A stretch of DNA of 33,653 nucleotides. Origin: Bullifex porci. Its GTDB lineage: Bacteria > Spirochaetota > Spirochaetia > Sphaerochaetales > Sphaerochaetaceae. The position numbers were made by a program, and so were the translations under genes. The stretch's first letter is position 1. Every line of letters starts with the position of its first letter. Under the pieces are notes generated by a model. It had not been told where the DNA came from, ran no database searches, and worked only from the letters and a program-made list of their open reading frames with translations. Shown piece by piece: positions 7,688 through 16,822 of this stretch. The DNA is taken from positions 1 through 33,653 of the forward strand of contig NZ_VUNN01000024.1 of assembly GCF_009695635.1 (NCBI RefSeq), in the 5' to 3' direction.

Positions 7688-9378
7688 TGCCAAAGATTGA
7701 AACACATGAGAATCTATTCTACAGCCTTTGTGGAAAGAGATATACAGATGATGAGCTTGTAGATATCTTCCCTGTTGCTAAAGCTGAGCTTGATGGACGT
7801 GAGGGTGATAAGCTTAAAATTGAGTTAAATGATACAAACCGCCCAGACCTTTGGTCTGCTGCTGGTGTTGCTAGAGCTCTCAGAACCTATGAGAGTGGAA
7901 AGAAGTATGAGTATAACTTCTTCTCTACTAAGGATGATGTTAAGGATAGCGGCAATAGATGTATCATCGATGATGCTTCTGCTCTTGGTATTCGTGATTA
8001 CTCAATTGCCTTTGCAGCTAAGGGTTGTAAGGTAACAGAGGAGATTCTATTAACCTTAATCCAGAGTCAGGAAAAGCTTTGCTCTAACTTCGGTAGAAAG
8101 AGAAAGACTATTGCTCTTGGTATTTATAGAAGTGATTTAATCACATATCCTGTTCACTACTGTGGTGCAGATCCTGATAAAACAAGATTTGTTCCACTTG
8201 GTATGACTGAGGAGCTCTCTCTTAGAGAGATTTGTGAAAAGCATCCAAAGGGTAAGGAATATGGATATATCGTAAGTGATAAGCCTCTTTTCCCATACCT
8301 TTATGATGATAAGGGCGAGACACTTTCATTTCCACCTGTAATTAACAGTGCAAAGATCGGTGCTGTTGAGGTTGGTGATGAAAATCTCTTTATCGAGCTT
8401 TCAGGTCCTATCCTTGATGACCTTCTTCTTACAGCTTCAATCCTATCCTGCGATATGGCTGATATGGGCTTTGAAATTCTTCCTGTAAGAGTAAAGTTTG
8501 CTAAAGAAACAAAGTATGGAAGTGAGATAACAGTTCCATATTACTTCCAGTCCTCTCAGAGCTGTGATATTGCATATGCAAGAAAAACTCTAGGTGAGGA
8601 ACTCACAGAGGATGAGTGTAAGGCTGCTCTTACTAACATGGGTGTTGATAGCTCAATTAATGATGGTGTTATCACAGTAAAGGTTCCTGAGTATAGAAAT
8701 GACTTTTTACATGCAGCTGATATCGTAGAGGATATCATGATTGGTCATGGCCTACTTAACTTCGCTCCAGTATTATCTGCTGAGTTCACTAAGGGCTCTC
8801 TATCACCTGCTGAAGAGTATTCTAGAAAGGTTAAGCGCTTAATGGTTGGCTTAGGCTTCCAGGAGATGATGTACAACTACCTTGGCTCAAGAAAGGAATA
8901 TGTTGATAACATGCACATCTCTGATGAGAAGGTAGTATTTATTGCTAACCCAATGAGTGAGAACTATGAGGTAGTAAGACCTTCTGTTCTACCTTCACTT
9001 TTAGAGAGTGAGAGTGTTTCTGGTCATGCTCAATATCCTCATAACATCTTTGAAATTGGTAAGGTAGTTTATAAGGATGAGAATGATAACAGTGGAACTG
9101 TTACTAAAAACCACCTTGGCTTTATGTCTAGTGATAACCAGGTAGGCTTCAATGAAGCAATTTCATATGTTAATACATTGATGTACTTCCTAAATAAAGA
9201 GTACACACTCCAAGCTGTAGAAAATGATGGAAGATTTATCCCTGGTAGAGCTGCTAAGGTATTAGTAAATAATGTTGAGGTAGGCTTATTTGGTGAGGTT
9301 CACCCACAGGTTCTTGAATCATGGGGCTGCTCAATGCCAGCTATAATGGCTGAATTCGATATCGATGCTTTACTTTAA
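7687..9378 (+). CDS. pheT: Phenylalanine-tRNA ligase beta subunit, archaeal/eukaryotic type
   Basis: This is the partner of PheS, required for tRNA binding and editing. At 563 residues it is the short archaeal/eukaryotic form. The ~800-residue bacterial beta subunit carries an N-terminal OB-fold tRNA-binding domain and a C-terminal anticodon-binding domain, and neither is present here. Readable landmarks are an N-terminal EINDTNRPDLWS-like segment (seen as ELNDTNRPDLWSAAGVARAL, residues ~46-65), the B5-type region near KVPEYRNDFLHAADIVEDI (~residue 332) and the C-terminal core ending GLFGEVHPQVLESWG. TAATG overlap with pheS shows translational coupling. Confidence 0.96.
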   Translation: MPKIETHENLFYSLCGKRYTDDELVDIFPVAKAELDGREGDKLKIELNDTNRPDLWSAAGVARALRTYESGKKYEYNFFSTKDDVKDSGNRCIIDDASALGIRDYSIAFAAKGCKVTEEILLTLIQSQEKLCSNFGRKRKTIALGIYRSDLITYPVHYCGADPDKTRFVPLGMTEELSLREICEKHPKGKEYGYIVSDKPLFPYLYDDKGETLSFPPVINSAKIGAVEVGDENLFIELSGPILDDLLLTASILSCDMADMGFEILPVRVKFAKETKYGSEITVPYYFQSSQSCDIAYARKTLGEELTEDECKAALTNMGVDSSINDGVITVKVPEYRNDFLHAADIVEDIMIGHGLLNFAPVLSAEFTKGSLSPAEEYSRKVKRLMVGLGFQEMMYNYLGSRKEYVDNMHISDEKVVFIANPMSENYEVVRPSVLPSLLESESVSGHAQYPHNIFEIGKVVYKDENDNSGTVTKNHLGFMSSDNQVGFNEAISYVNTLMYFLNKEYTLQAVENDGRFIPGRAAKVLVNNVEVGLFGEVHPQVLESWGCSMPAIMAEFDIDALL

Positions 9379-9380
9379 TT

Positions 9381-10151
9381 ATGTCGTTTTCTAAGAAGGA
9401 TAATTACTATATTCTAGATGGCCGAGAGCTAATGCCCTCGGCTATTTTAGCTGAAGTACAAAGGCTAGATGATGAAAAAAGAGGAAAGCTCCTCCTTGAT
9501 GAAAAGGTCGCAGAGAAGCTAAATAAGCTTTTTTCTAAATACATCAATGCGCCTCGCTTTGACAAGCTTTACTTTATGCATGCCTCTTACGAGCTATTTT
9601 GCTATTTAGCAGAAAGCTCTGATGATGTTTTACTCGATATGGTTTCTAAAAATATGGGATTAAAAACCTATGAGCAAAGTAAGAGTGAGCTACCATTTTC
9701 CTCCTCATACCGTGATTACTGGTTAAAAATGAGTGAGGAGGTTTTAACTAGTGAGGGCTTTGATAGCTACCGCTTTGGCACTGTAAAGATAGATAGAAAT
9801 GGGTGCTATCTTTATGATGATGAAAAGGCAGTAATGTATATTGAAATCTCAAGAGATGGAGATGATAGTCGTAATGCTCTATTAAGCTTTTCACTTCTTG
9901 GAAACCCAGAAGCAATAGTAAGTGAGGATCAGGAGAGAGAGTTCGAATGGTGCTGTTACTTTGATGATATGCTATCTAAGGAAGACCCTAGATTCTTAGG
10001 AGGAAAGCTTTCTACTGTAGATCCATATGGAGAGAGTAGTGTGACCTTTAGACGCTATGATGTGCATTTTAATAGCCTTGATGCTATTACTCTTGGCTTA
10101 ATAGTAAAGGAGGCTGCAAGACTTCTTGCAATATATCCTCCTCTAGAGTGA
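9381..10151 (+). CDS. Conserved-looking protein of unknown function, pheT-coupled
   Basis: This is a 256-residue soluble protein starting 2 bases after the pheT stop. There is no clear ribosome site, so translation is probably coupled to pheT. It has no signal peptide or membrane segment. It is rich in aromatic and acidic residues (FEWCCYFDDML near residue 190; YDVHFNSLDAITLGLIVKEA near the end), and I recognise no catalytic motif or family. Base composition matches the neighbouring housekeeping genes. The position says only that it is co-transcribed with pheST and followed by tRNA-Gly. Confidence 0.8.
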   Translation: MSFSKKDNYYILDGRELMPSAILAEVQRLDDEKRGKLLLDEKVAEKLNKLFSKYINAPRFDKLYFMHASYELFCYLAESSDDVLLDMVSKNMGLKTYEQSKSELPFSSSYRDYWLKMSEEVLTSEGFDSYRFGTVKIDRNGCYLYDDEKAVMYIEISRDGDDSRNALLSFSLLGNPEAIVSEDQEREFEWCCYFDDMLSKEDPRFLGGKLSTVDPYGESSVTFRRYDVHFNSLDAITLGLIVKEAARLLAIYPPLE

Positions 10152-10184
10152 TTTTTTGATATAAATTTGGTATTATTACCATAT

Positions 10185-10256
10185 GCGGTAGTAGTATAGT
10201 GGTTATTATGTTGGCTTCCCAAGCCGAGGATACGGGTTCGATTCCCGCCTACCGCT
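10185..10256 (+). tRNA. trnG(ccc): tRNA-Gly (anticodon CCC)
   Basis: The 72-base gene folds as a cloverleaf. The acceptor stem GCGGTAG pairs with CTACCGC, the anticodon stem is TTGGC/GCCGA around the loop TTCCCAA (anticodon CCC at 10218-10220), and the T arm has the loop TTCGATT with one mismatched closing pair. The discriminator base is T, as usual for glycine. CCA is not encoded. It lies 33 bases behind the pheT-linked ORF and is followed by a T-rich tract. Confidence 0.95.
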
Positions 10257-10339
10257 TTATTTTTTATAGTAAACAAAGCAATCGAGCTTGTGTTTTAGCT
10301 TTGAAGTATAGAATTAATAGCTCCTTTAGCGATTTTAGC

Positions 10340-10960
10340 TTATCCTTGAACGTTGAATTTCTTCTTTATAGCCTCAGCTAGTAACTTGGCTGTTTTTTCA
10401 ATTCCCAAAAAATCTGAATTAATTAAAATATCTTTATGTAAGGGATCTGCGGGCTTATACCCAGCGTAGTTTAAATGATATGCATCTCTTGCCTTATCCA
10501 ATTCCATTATAGTTTTCTTAGCTACAGCTTCCTCCAATTTTAAATCATTCACACAATGCATTAATCGTACATCGTATGGCGCATAGATATAGATATTAAC
10601 AACATTATCCATATCCTCAAGGGCAAAATCTGCACATCGTCCTACAATAATGCAGCTCTCCTTTTTTGCAAGAGATCTTATAATTTCCTGTTGAGAATTA
10701 AATATTCTATTCTGTATGTCACTAGCAGAAGATAGTTTTTGTGGAAAATTCATATGTTTAAACCAACCACTTTGTGAAATGGCAGACTCTTCATTGTCAT
10801 CGACAAGTGATACTGGTATATTAAGCATCTTAGCTGCCGCAGCTATTATTTCATTATCATAGCACTTTATCCCAAGTAGCTCAGAGAGCTTTCTTGCAAT
10901 CGGTTGTCCCATGCTTCCAAACTGTCTCTCAATTGTAATTACATACTTTATTTCACTCAT
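10340..10960 (-). CDS. Cytidylate-kinase-like family protein
   Basis: This is a 206-residue P-loop protein of the cytidylate-kinase-like (AAA_26) group. The N-terminal ITIERQFGSMGQPIARKLSE has the RQ-G-S-G-x-x-IA pattern of this family in place of a classical Walker A. IIVGRCADFAL near residue 105 and the HLNYAGYKPADP region fit the lid and substrate side. Members are often annotated as cytidylate kinases but lack proof of CMP activity, so I do not call it cmk. The start is 18 bases past the stop of the NhaC gene on the same strand, so the two probably form an operon. Confidence 0.8.
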   Translation of the reverse strand: MSEIKYVITIERQFGSMGQPIARKLSELLGIKCYDNEIIAAAAKMLNIPVSLVDDNEESAISQSGWFKHMNFPQKLSSASDIQNRIFNSQQEIIRSLAKKESCIIVGRCADFALEDMDNVVNIYIYAPYDVRLMHCVNDLKLEEAVAKKTIMELDKARDAYHLNYAGYKPADPLHKDILINSDFLGIEKTAKLLAEAIKKKFNVQG

Positions 10961-10978
10961 ACCTCTAGTAAATCCTTT

Positions 10979-12337
10979 TTATATCATGAATCCACATATC
11001 AAGAAGCTGATACATGTCAACGCTGCCCCAATAGATACATATGGCAGCTGGGAAATTGCATGCTCTAAATTGTCAATTCCCGAGGCTTGGGATGATAGCA
11101 GAGTTGCATCTGTATAGAAGCAGGCATGGGAGCCGAAGGCACCGCCTGATACAATGGCTGCCATAATAAGTAATGGATTAGCTCCGATAGCTGCTCCTAC
11201 AGGAAATAGAATCGGTGCAACAATAGCACTCATTCCCCAAAGAGAACCGGTAGCAAAACACAATGAAGACACTAAAATAAATGCTGTCATAGGGAAAAAT
11301 GCACCCTTTAACAAAGGTGTAAATACGTCCAAGACAAAGGCTGTCATATTCATTTTGTCACAAATTCCAACTAGGACAAAAGAGACTATAAGCAAAAAGA
11401 GGACTGGTAACATCTCAGCAAATCCCTTGATTACTCGATTTAGAAAATCATCCAAGGTGACTACTTTTCTTGGTACATAAAGAATGAAGCATACACACAA
11501 TGATACAATTACAGCCATTAAAAGATTTTTTGCCAAGATAGATACTGCAACAAGAACAACCATTGGGATTACAAAATCCCATATGTTTCCATCTTCCTCA
11601 AATCCTTTTGACTCCTCGTGATTATACTTTCTAGATGCATCGGAATATACCTTACCAGTGGTTTCTACCCTTTGAAATGCTTTTTTCATAGCACCAAGCT
11701 TTGGCATTGCACCTACAGCAAAAAGAAATACAATTAAAAGACAGAACATTGGATAGAAGAAAAAGGGAATTGCATGTATATATGTATGCATTCCTGTAGG
11801 GTATCCAAGCGCCTGCACACTCTCTTCTTCAAAAAATAGGGATGCATAAAATGCTGCCCATGTTGAAAAGGGTAACAGAACACAAACCGGTGCCCCGGTG
11901 GCATCAAGCAAATAGGCAAGTGACTCTCTAGGAAGCTTTCTGTCATCATATACATTTTTTATGCATACACCGATTGAGAGCACGTTGAGGTAGTCATCAA
12001 CAAAAATGACAATACCCATGAGAAATGACATTAACATAGTTTTTCTTTGGGTGTTGCATATTTTAGTTACCACTTTTGAAAATCCGAAGCTTCCTTTCGA
12101 TGCTCGCAATAAGACTATCAAGGAGCCAAAAAGGCCGCATACTAAGATAATCCAGACATTTTCTGAAACCTCTCTCTGGAGCATCGATGCCCAGTTGGCT
12201 AAAAAGCTCTTAGGTCCCCATAAGAAGAAGGCAGCTATCATAGAACCGATTATTAGTGACTCAGTACATCTCTTTGTAAGCACAGATGTTACGATGATAG
12301 CTAAAACAATTATTAGTGCTATTAATCCAGTATTCAT
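10979..12337 (-). CDS. NhaC-type Na+/H+ antiporter family permease
   Basis: This is a 452-residue inner-membrane protein with about 11-12 hydrophobic segments. The NhaC-family core is visible as MGIVIFVDDYLNVLSIG near residue 110 and the following LDATGAPVCVLLPFSTWAAF, with a second repeat FATGSLWGMSAIVAPI near residue 370. Members exchange Na+ for H+, sometimes coupled to organic anions (malate/lactate); the substrate cannot be told here. A second, longer relative lies at 15.1 kb. It is the first gene of a two-gene minus-strand unit with the cytidylate-kinase-like gene. Confidence 0.85.
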   Translation of the reverse strand: MNTGLIALIIVLAIIVTSVLTKRCTESLIIGSMIAAFFLWGPKSFLANWASMLQREVSENVWIILVCGLFGSLIVLLRASKGSFGFSKVVTKICNTQRKTMLMSFLMGIVIFVDDYLNVLSIGVCIKNVYDDRKLPRESLAYLLDATGAPVCVLLPFSTWAAFYASLFFEEESVQALGYPTGMHTYIHAIPFFFYPMFCLLIVFLFAVGAMPKLGAMKKAFQRVETTGKVYSDASRKYNHEESKGFEEDGNIWDFVIPMVVLVAVSILAKNLLMAVIVSLCVCFILYVPRKVVTLDDFLNRVIKGFAEMLPVLFLLIVSFVLVGICDKMNMTAFVLDVFTPLLKGAFFPMTAFILVSSLCFATGSLWGMSAIVAPILFPVGAAIGANPLLIMAAIVSGGAFGSHACFYTDATLLSSQASGIDNLEHAISQLPYVSIGAALTCISFLICGFMI

Positions 12338-12619
12338 ATTTTATGAGTGTATTTTTAATCCCAAAAGATTAATTTATCAACACTTTAGCAAATGACTTGA
12401 GTCAATATCCTTTATCTCCGGATATTTGTTTATTAATGTATTAAGTAAAGATACTTCTTTAATTTAGTAGCTATTATTTTAATTGCTACACATTCTTAAT
12501 CTTTTTTCTCTTTTAATAATCGAGTATTTTTTATTTTTATAGTATAAAACTTGATAACAAAAGTGATGCGATAAAGAGCTTTATTTGAATGATATTATAT
12601 ATTATATGGAGGTAATTAA
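12338..12619. other. Divergent intergenic region
   Basis: This 282-base AT-rich gap separates the divergent NhaC gene and beta-barrel gene. It holds a weak hairpin ATATCC/GGATAT near 12409-12430 and several TATTAT-like hexamers, the last just before the strong GGAGG ribosome site of the beta-barrel gene. I see no ORF or RNA gene that I can support. Confidence 0.4.
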
Positions 12620-13327
12620 ATGAGGAAGCTCATTACTCTATTTTTACTTCTTACGTTAATGTTCACTCTGTGGGCATCTCCTGATGGGACATGGAGCATC
12701 GGCTTTTCCTCTGGCTATAGCAACAATGCAGTCCTTTATCAGAAGGGATATAGAATCGATACGGGATATGAGAATGGTAACGGATTTTCCATTTCCATCC
12801 CTGTTAACTATAAGGTGAATGATTTCTTCAGTGTTGAAACAGGAATTACATATGTTCAGAAAAACTTCACTTGGTCCAAGACACTCCGTACTGATTCAGA
12901 AACCTTGACGTTTTCACAAAAGCAGATAAATGGTTTTGTAGAAATTCCACTGTCACTGAGCTTTTCTATCACAAACTCTACAGTGTCGGCAGTTGCTTCG
13001 GCAGGACCTTATATAGGCATTTGGGCACACTCTTACAGGACTGACAGCCCTTATAACTCTTCTGTTGGCCTAAACGGTGAAGGAAAGTATGATACAGTAT
13101 CTGGATTTCATAGCTTTAATAAGGCAGATAACAGGTTTGAGTTCGGCTTTATCTTCACTGCAGGTGTGGAAGTGGAGATATCAAGAACAGTGATGTTCCT
13201 AAGAGGAGTATATGATATCTCAATTACAGACCTTTCATCTGACTACCAGATTAGCCGTGTGGTAAGGCATAACAGCACGTTCCGCGCTGAAGCCGGAATG
13301 AGATTCTTGATTGGAGGTGCAGAATGA
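12620..13327 (+). CDS. Outer-membrane beta-barrel protein with signal peptide
   Basis: The 235-residue protein begins with a Sec signal peptide (MRKLITLFLLLTLMFTLWA, cleavage near residue 19-20). It then shows alternating hydrophobic/polar stretches separated by short turns, such as FFSVETGITYVQKNFTW, FVEIPLSLSFSI, VSAVASAGPYIGIWA and RFEFGFIFTAGVEVEI, ending FRAEAGMRFLIGG. This is the pattern of an eight-stranded outer-membrane barrel (OmpA/PorT-like, outer membrane beta-barrel domain). The ribosome site GGAGG is strong. The stop overlaps the start of the S41 lipoprotein by four bases (ATGA), so the two are co-translated. Codon use is richer in G+C than in the pheST or manA genes. The function of the pair is unknown. 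Confidence 0.8.
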   Translation: MRKLITLFLLLTLMFTLWASPDGTWSIGFSSGYSNNAVLYQKGYRIDTGYENGNGFSISIPVNYKVNDFFSVETGITYVQKNFTWSKTLRTDSETLTFSQKQINGFVEIPLSLSFSITNSTVSAVASAGPYIGIWAHSYRTDSPYNSSVGLNGEGKYDTVSGFHSFNKADNRFEFGFIFTAGVEVEISRTVMFLRGVYDISITDLSSDYQISRVVRHNSTFRAEAGMRFLIGGAE

Positions 13328-14889
13328 GAAAGATTATAACGCTATTACTTTTAATTGCGGTTCTTTTCACATCATGTAGCGGTGACTTCAAGCAGAAGAT
13401 GCCTTACGAGTATTCAGATGATGGCACCTGGGAAGGTATCTTCTTAGGCTTCTGGCACGGTATGAACGAAAACTACGTATTCTGGGATGTAGACAAAACT
13501 GATTGGGATAATGTTTACAGAACTTATCTCCCACTCTTTAAGGATCTTGGAAAATACGAAAATGATGAAGAAAAAAATGAAAAGGCTGCACGCTACTTCT
13601 TTGATATCGTTAAAGGTCTTTCCGATGGACACCTTTCTGTTACACTGAATCTGGAGGACGATATACAAGGAATAAAGGCTTTTAATATCTCACCTGGGTT
13701 CATTAGACTTGCAAAGAGAACCGGTACGAGTGATGATGACATTTTCAATGAAAACTACGAAGATGGTTCTCTAATAAATGTCATTCAATATCTTCCACCG
13801 GAAGCAATGAGAGAAAATGCATATAATATCCTAGCATATGACTTTGGATTTAGTTTTCGTGATGCAAGCCATAATCTGAAAACAGATATTAAGAACCACT
13901 CTGACTTTATAAATGCAGAAGGTAAAACCATACTGCTTTATTCTAGTCGTTATCCGATAGGAACGACGGTGACAAGAAGCTGGGGCAATGTAACGTATTA
14001 CAACACAGCGGAAGTAATTGGGAGTAGTGGGAAGGTTAATGACTGCTTCTCTTCCTGGACACTAATGATAGTTCTGAAAAATACTTTGAAAGATGCAACA
14101 AATCCTGATGGAACACATATTTACAATACAGATATTGAATCAATTCACTTTGCAGGTCTTTCAAAAGCAAATGAGAATATACCATCAGATATCGTGTACA
14201 CTTGCTTCTCAGACTTTTTTATTACAGGATATGTAGAGGATGAGAAAACAAAGCCTGGAGTATATGAGTATCTTTCTTCATTTCACGATATCAAGGCAAA
14301 TCCTAATGCAAAGGGTATGATCGTTGATATTAGGAGTAACGGAGGCGGATACAATCTTGATAGGGAGTATCTTTTTGGTGACATCATGAAGGAAAAGCAA
14401 CTCTTCGGCTATCAGAAGACAAAGACAGGAGACAACAGGCTGGACTTCTCCGGACTCCTTCCAGTATATGTCTATCCTGAGGCAGAAAACATGTCTTCAG
14501 TATATAATAACACCGATGCAACCCATCTATATAACAAGCCTTTTGCGGTATTAACTAACTGCTACAGCGTGTCAAATGCTGAAATGACAGTTTTTCTTGC
14601 AAAGAGCATGCCTAAAGGGTGTCATATAGGGGCAACAACTTTCGGAGGTCAAGGTACGCTTGGTTCAACATTCCTTGAATTAAATGCAGGGCAATTCACA
14701 GTCGGCAAGTACATTTCGCAGGTATATACACCTTTTGCACAGATTGTTGATATCAACGGAGTTTCTCATGAAGGAGAGGGGTGCGTTCCTGATATTGAAG
14801 TTGAATTTAACCAATCGAACTTTGAGCAAGGTATTGATAACCGTCTTGATAAGGCCTTTTCTTGGGTGGATGAAAACAGTATAAAATAA
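13324..14889 (+). CDS. S41-family (C-terminal processing peptidase-like) lipoprotein
   Basis: The 521-residue protein has a lipoprotein signal (MRKIITLLLLIAVLFTSC, lipidated cysteine at residue 18). The peptidase S41 fold is shown by KGMIVDIRSNGGG near residue 330 and the catalytic-serine region YSVSNAEMTVFLAKSMP near 414-430, followed by FGGQGTLGS. A PDZ-like domain is not obvious, and the region before residue 300 is family-specific. It probably acts in the periplasm or at the cell surface, anchored by lipid. The overlapping beta-barrel gene suggests a common envelope role. Whether it is an active protease depends on the Ser/Lys pair, of which I can see only the serine confidently. Confidence 0.85.
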   Translation: MRKIITLLLLIAVLFTSCSGDFKQKMPYEYSDDGTWEGIFLGFWHGMNENYVFWDVDKTDWDNVYRTYLPLFKDLGKYENDEEKNEKAARYFFDIVKGLSDGHLSVTLNLEDDIQGIKAFNISPGFIRLAKRTGTSDDDIFNENYEDGSLINVIQYLPPEAMRENAYNILAYDFGFSFRDASHNLKTDIKNHSDFINAEGKTILLYSSRYPIGTTVTRSWGNVTYYNTAEVIGSSGKVNDCFSSWTLMIVLKNTLKDATNPDGTHIYNTDIESIHFAGLSKANENIPSDIVYTCFSDFFITGYVEDEKTKPGVYEYLSSFHDIKANPNAKGMIVDIRSNGGGYNLDREYLFGDIMKEKQLFGYQKTKTGDNRLDFSGLLPVYVYPEAENMSSVYNNTDATHLYNKPFAVLTNCYSVSNAEMTVFLAKSMPKGCHIGATTFGGQGTLGSTFLELNAGQFTVGKYISQVYTPFAQIVDINGVSHEGEGCVPDIEVEFNQSNFEQGIDNRLDKAFSWVDENSIK

Positions 14890-14905
14890 ATTATGGATTA
14901 AAGAG

Positions 14906-14942
14906 GCATAGGGGGATAATGCTCCTTATGCTTTCCTTTTTT
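14906..14942 (+). terminator. Intrinsic terminator after the S41 lipoprotein
   Basis: GCATAGGGGG (14906-14915) pairs with CTCCTTATGC (14922-14931) through a 10-bp stem with two G-T pairs and a 6-base loop. A T-rich tract (TTCCTTTTTT) follows. It ends the beta-barrel/S41 transcript. Confidence 0.8.
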
Positions 14943-14990
14943 CTATTCAGATTTTTATAGTAATTATTTATACCTAAAAAGCCAAAAATA

Positions 14991-15018
14991 TTGTAATTAT
15001 ATCGATTCTTGTTAAAAT
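14991..15018 (+). promoter_or_regulatory. Predicted sigma-70-type promoter of the NhaC gene
   Basis: TTGTAA (14991-14996), a 16-base spacer and TAAAAT (15013-15018) lie about 100 bases before the antiporter start, giving a leader of roughly 90 bases. The match is fair and the region is AT-rich, so this is only a prediction. Confidence 0.4.
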
Positions 15019-15116
15019 ACTAACATAATGGTGATTATTTTTACAAAAAGTTCAAAATTAACTAGTATTCTAAGTTCTTTTATTGTAGAGTATGTAAAAA
15101 GGAAATTTGATAATTT

Positions 15117-16733
15117 ATGGCTCATTTTGGAATTTGGGGTCTTATTCCCCCTGTATTAACAATTACACTAGCATTTATTACTAAGGATGTAATTGTATCT
15201 CTATTTTTAGGAATTATCTCTGGTGCATTAATTGCAGCAGGTGGAAATCCTATCGTTGCTATTCTAAACCTTACAGATTTAATGGCTGATGTGCTTTCTG
15301 ATGGTTGGAATATTAGAATTTTCCTATTCTGTGCTCTACTTGGTGGCTTAGTTGGTATGCTTAGTAGAACAGGAAGTGCTAATGCATTTGGTCTTTGGGC
15401 AAGAAAGAAAATTAATAGTCCAAAAACAAGCCTACTCCTTGCATGGCTTTGTGGTATCATCATCTTTATTGATGACTACTTCAACTCTCTTGCTGTAGGT
15501 ACAGTCATGAGACCTATCGCTGATAAAAACAAAGTATCAAGAGCAAAGCTTGCATGGGTTCTTGACTCAACTGCCGCTCCAGTTTGTATCTTGGTTCCTA
15601 TTTCCTCATGGGTTATTACAGTAATGTCTATTGTTAAGGGTAGTGAAGGCTTTGAGAGCTTTGGAATGAGCGAATTTGCATTCTTCATCAAAGCTGTACC
15701 ATACAATATCTATGCTATCTTAACCTTAATTATGGTATTAACAATTATCTTCACTAATCGTGATTATGGTCCTATGAAGAAGAGCCAAAAGCTAGCTGAA
15801 CAGGGTAAGCTCTTTAATGAAGCCTATGGTGATGCTCCAGGTGAAGTAGAAATTGTTACAAGTGGTAGAGCTAAAAACGCTAAGATGTTTGATATGTTAC
15901 TTCCTATCATAGTTCTTATCATCTCTGCATTAATTATGTTCCCATTTACAACCTATCTATTAACTGTTGATGGCGAGACTATTACAAGTGTTTCTCAAGC
16001 AGCTGCAAGTATGTCTCTTGGTGATGCTTTTAATAATACCGATGCTTCAATGGCTCTTTGGTATGCAGTTATTATTACAGTAGCTTTTACATATATTTAC
16101 TATATCTGTAGAGGTCTATTTAAGATTAAGGACGCTAGTGAAGCACTCATTAATGGTATTAAATCAATGGTTCCAGCTCTAGTAATTCTAGTTATGGCTT
16201 GGTCTATTGGTACTATTATTAAGTCATCTCCTGCTGATGGTGGCTTAGGTCTTGCTTCCTTCCTCTCTGAGGTAGTAGTTGGTGGTGGCTTCCCACTTGC
16301 TTTAGTTCCAGCTATTGTATTTATTCTTTCTGCTTTAATTGCATTTGCAACTGGTACCTCTTGGGGTACATTCGCAATCATGATTCCAATCGTAATGCCT
16401 ATCGCAGTTGGCTTAAGTGCTGGTAAGGGTCTTGGTTCTGCAGAAGCATTAAATGCTACTTTAATTTGTGTTAGTGCAGTTCTTGGTGGCGCTGTATTTG
16501 GTGACCATGCATCTCCAATTTCAGATACAACAATTCTTTCCTCAACTGGTGCGGGCTGTCCTCACCTCGAGCACGTAGCAACACAGCTTCCATATGCATT
16601 AACAGTTGCAGTCTGTGCCTTTATTGGATTTATTGTTGGAGGCTTTACACTTTCAGCAGTTGCAGCTTGGATTACATCTTTAATTTGTTTTGCTCTTGCA
16701 ATTATTTTCCTTCCAAAATTTATCAAGGAATGA
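15117..16733 (+). CDS. NhaC-type Na+/H+ antiporter family permease (longer paralogue)
   Basis: This is a 538-residue inner-membrane protein with 12 or more hydrophobic segments. The NhaC-family core CGIIIFIDDYFNSLAVG near residue 113 is followed by LDSTAAPVCILVPISSW, and the second half has FATGTSWGTFAIMIPIV and FGDHASPISDTTILSS. It shares this architecture with the 452-residue protein encoded at 10979-12337, but it has a long insert of about 60 residues in the middle (KKSQKLAEQGKLFNEAYGD onward) and differs enough not to be a recent duplicate. Probable sodium/proton exchange, possibly with an amino acid or organic acid. Transcribed alone, between a predicted promoter and a palindromic terminator. 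Confidence 0.87.
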   Translation: MAHFGIWGLIPPVLTITLAFITKDVIVSLFLGIISGALIAAGGNPIVAILNLTDLMADVLSDGWNIRIFLFCALLGGLVGMLSRTGSANAFGLWARKKINSPKTSLLLAWLCGIIIFIDDYFNSLAVGTVMRPIADKNKVSRAKLAWVLDSTAAPVCILVPISSWVITVMSIVKGSEGFESFGMSEFAFFIKAVPYNIYAILTLIMVLTIIFTNRDYGPMKKSQKLAEQGKLFNEAYGDAPGEVEIVTSGRAKNAKMFDMLLPIIVLIISALIMFPFTTYLLTVDGETITSVSQAAASMSLGDAFNNTDASMALWYAVIITVAFTYIYYICRGLFKIKDASEALINGIKSMVPALVILVMAWSIGTIIKSSPADGGLGLASFLSEVVVGGGFPLALVPAIVFILSALIAFATGTSWGTFAIMIPIVMPIAVGLSAGKGLGSAEALNATLICVSAVLGGAVFGDHASPISDTTILSSTGAGCPHLEHVATQLPYALTVAVCAFIGFIVGGFTLSAVAAWITSLICFALAIIFLPKFIKE

Positions 16734-16756
16734 TTTAAGTACTTTGATTTAGTTTT

Positions 16757-16788
16757 AAATGCACCATGAATTCATGGTGCATTTTCAT
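16757..16788 (+). terminator. Palindromic intrinsic terminator
   Basis: A perfect 28-base palindrome (16757-16784; half-site AAATGCACCATGAA) follows the antiporter stop and runs into TTTT on the plus strand. The mirror-image sequence also has a T run on the other strand. It would form a long stem with a tiny loop and end the antiporter transcript before manA. Confidence 0.75.
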
Positions 16789-16822
16789 TATGTTAATGGT
16801 AAGATTATTTTAGGAGTCGTAA

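Noticed and set aside
14991-15116. Riboswitch upstream of the NhaC gene
   Set aside because: The ~100-base leader is AT-rich and I could not fold a known aptamer or see a terminator/antiterminator pair.
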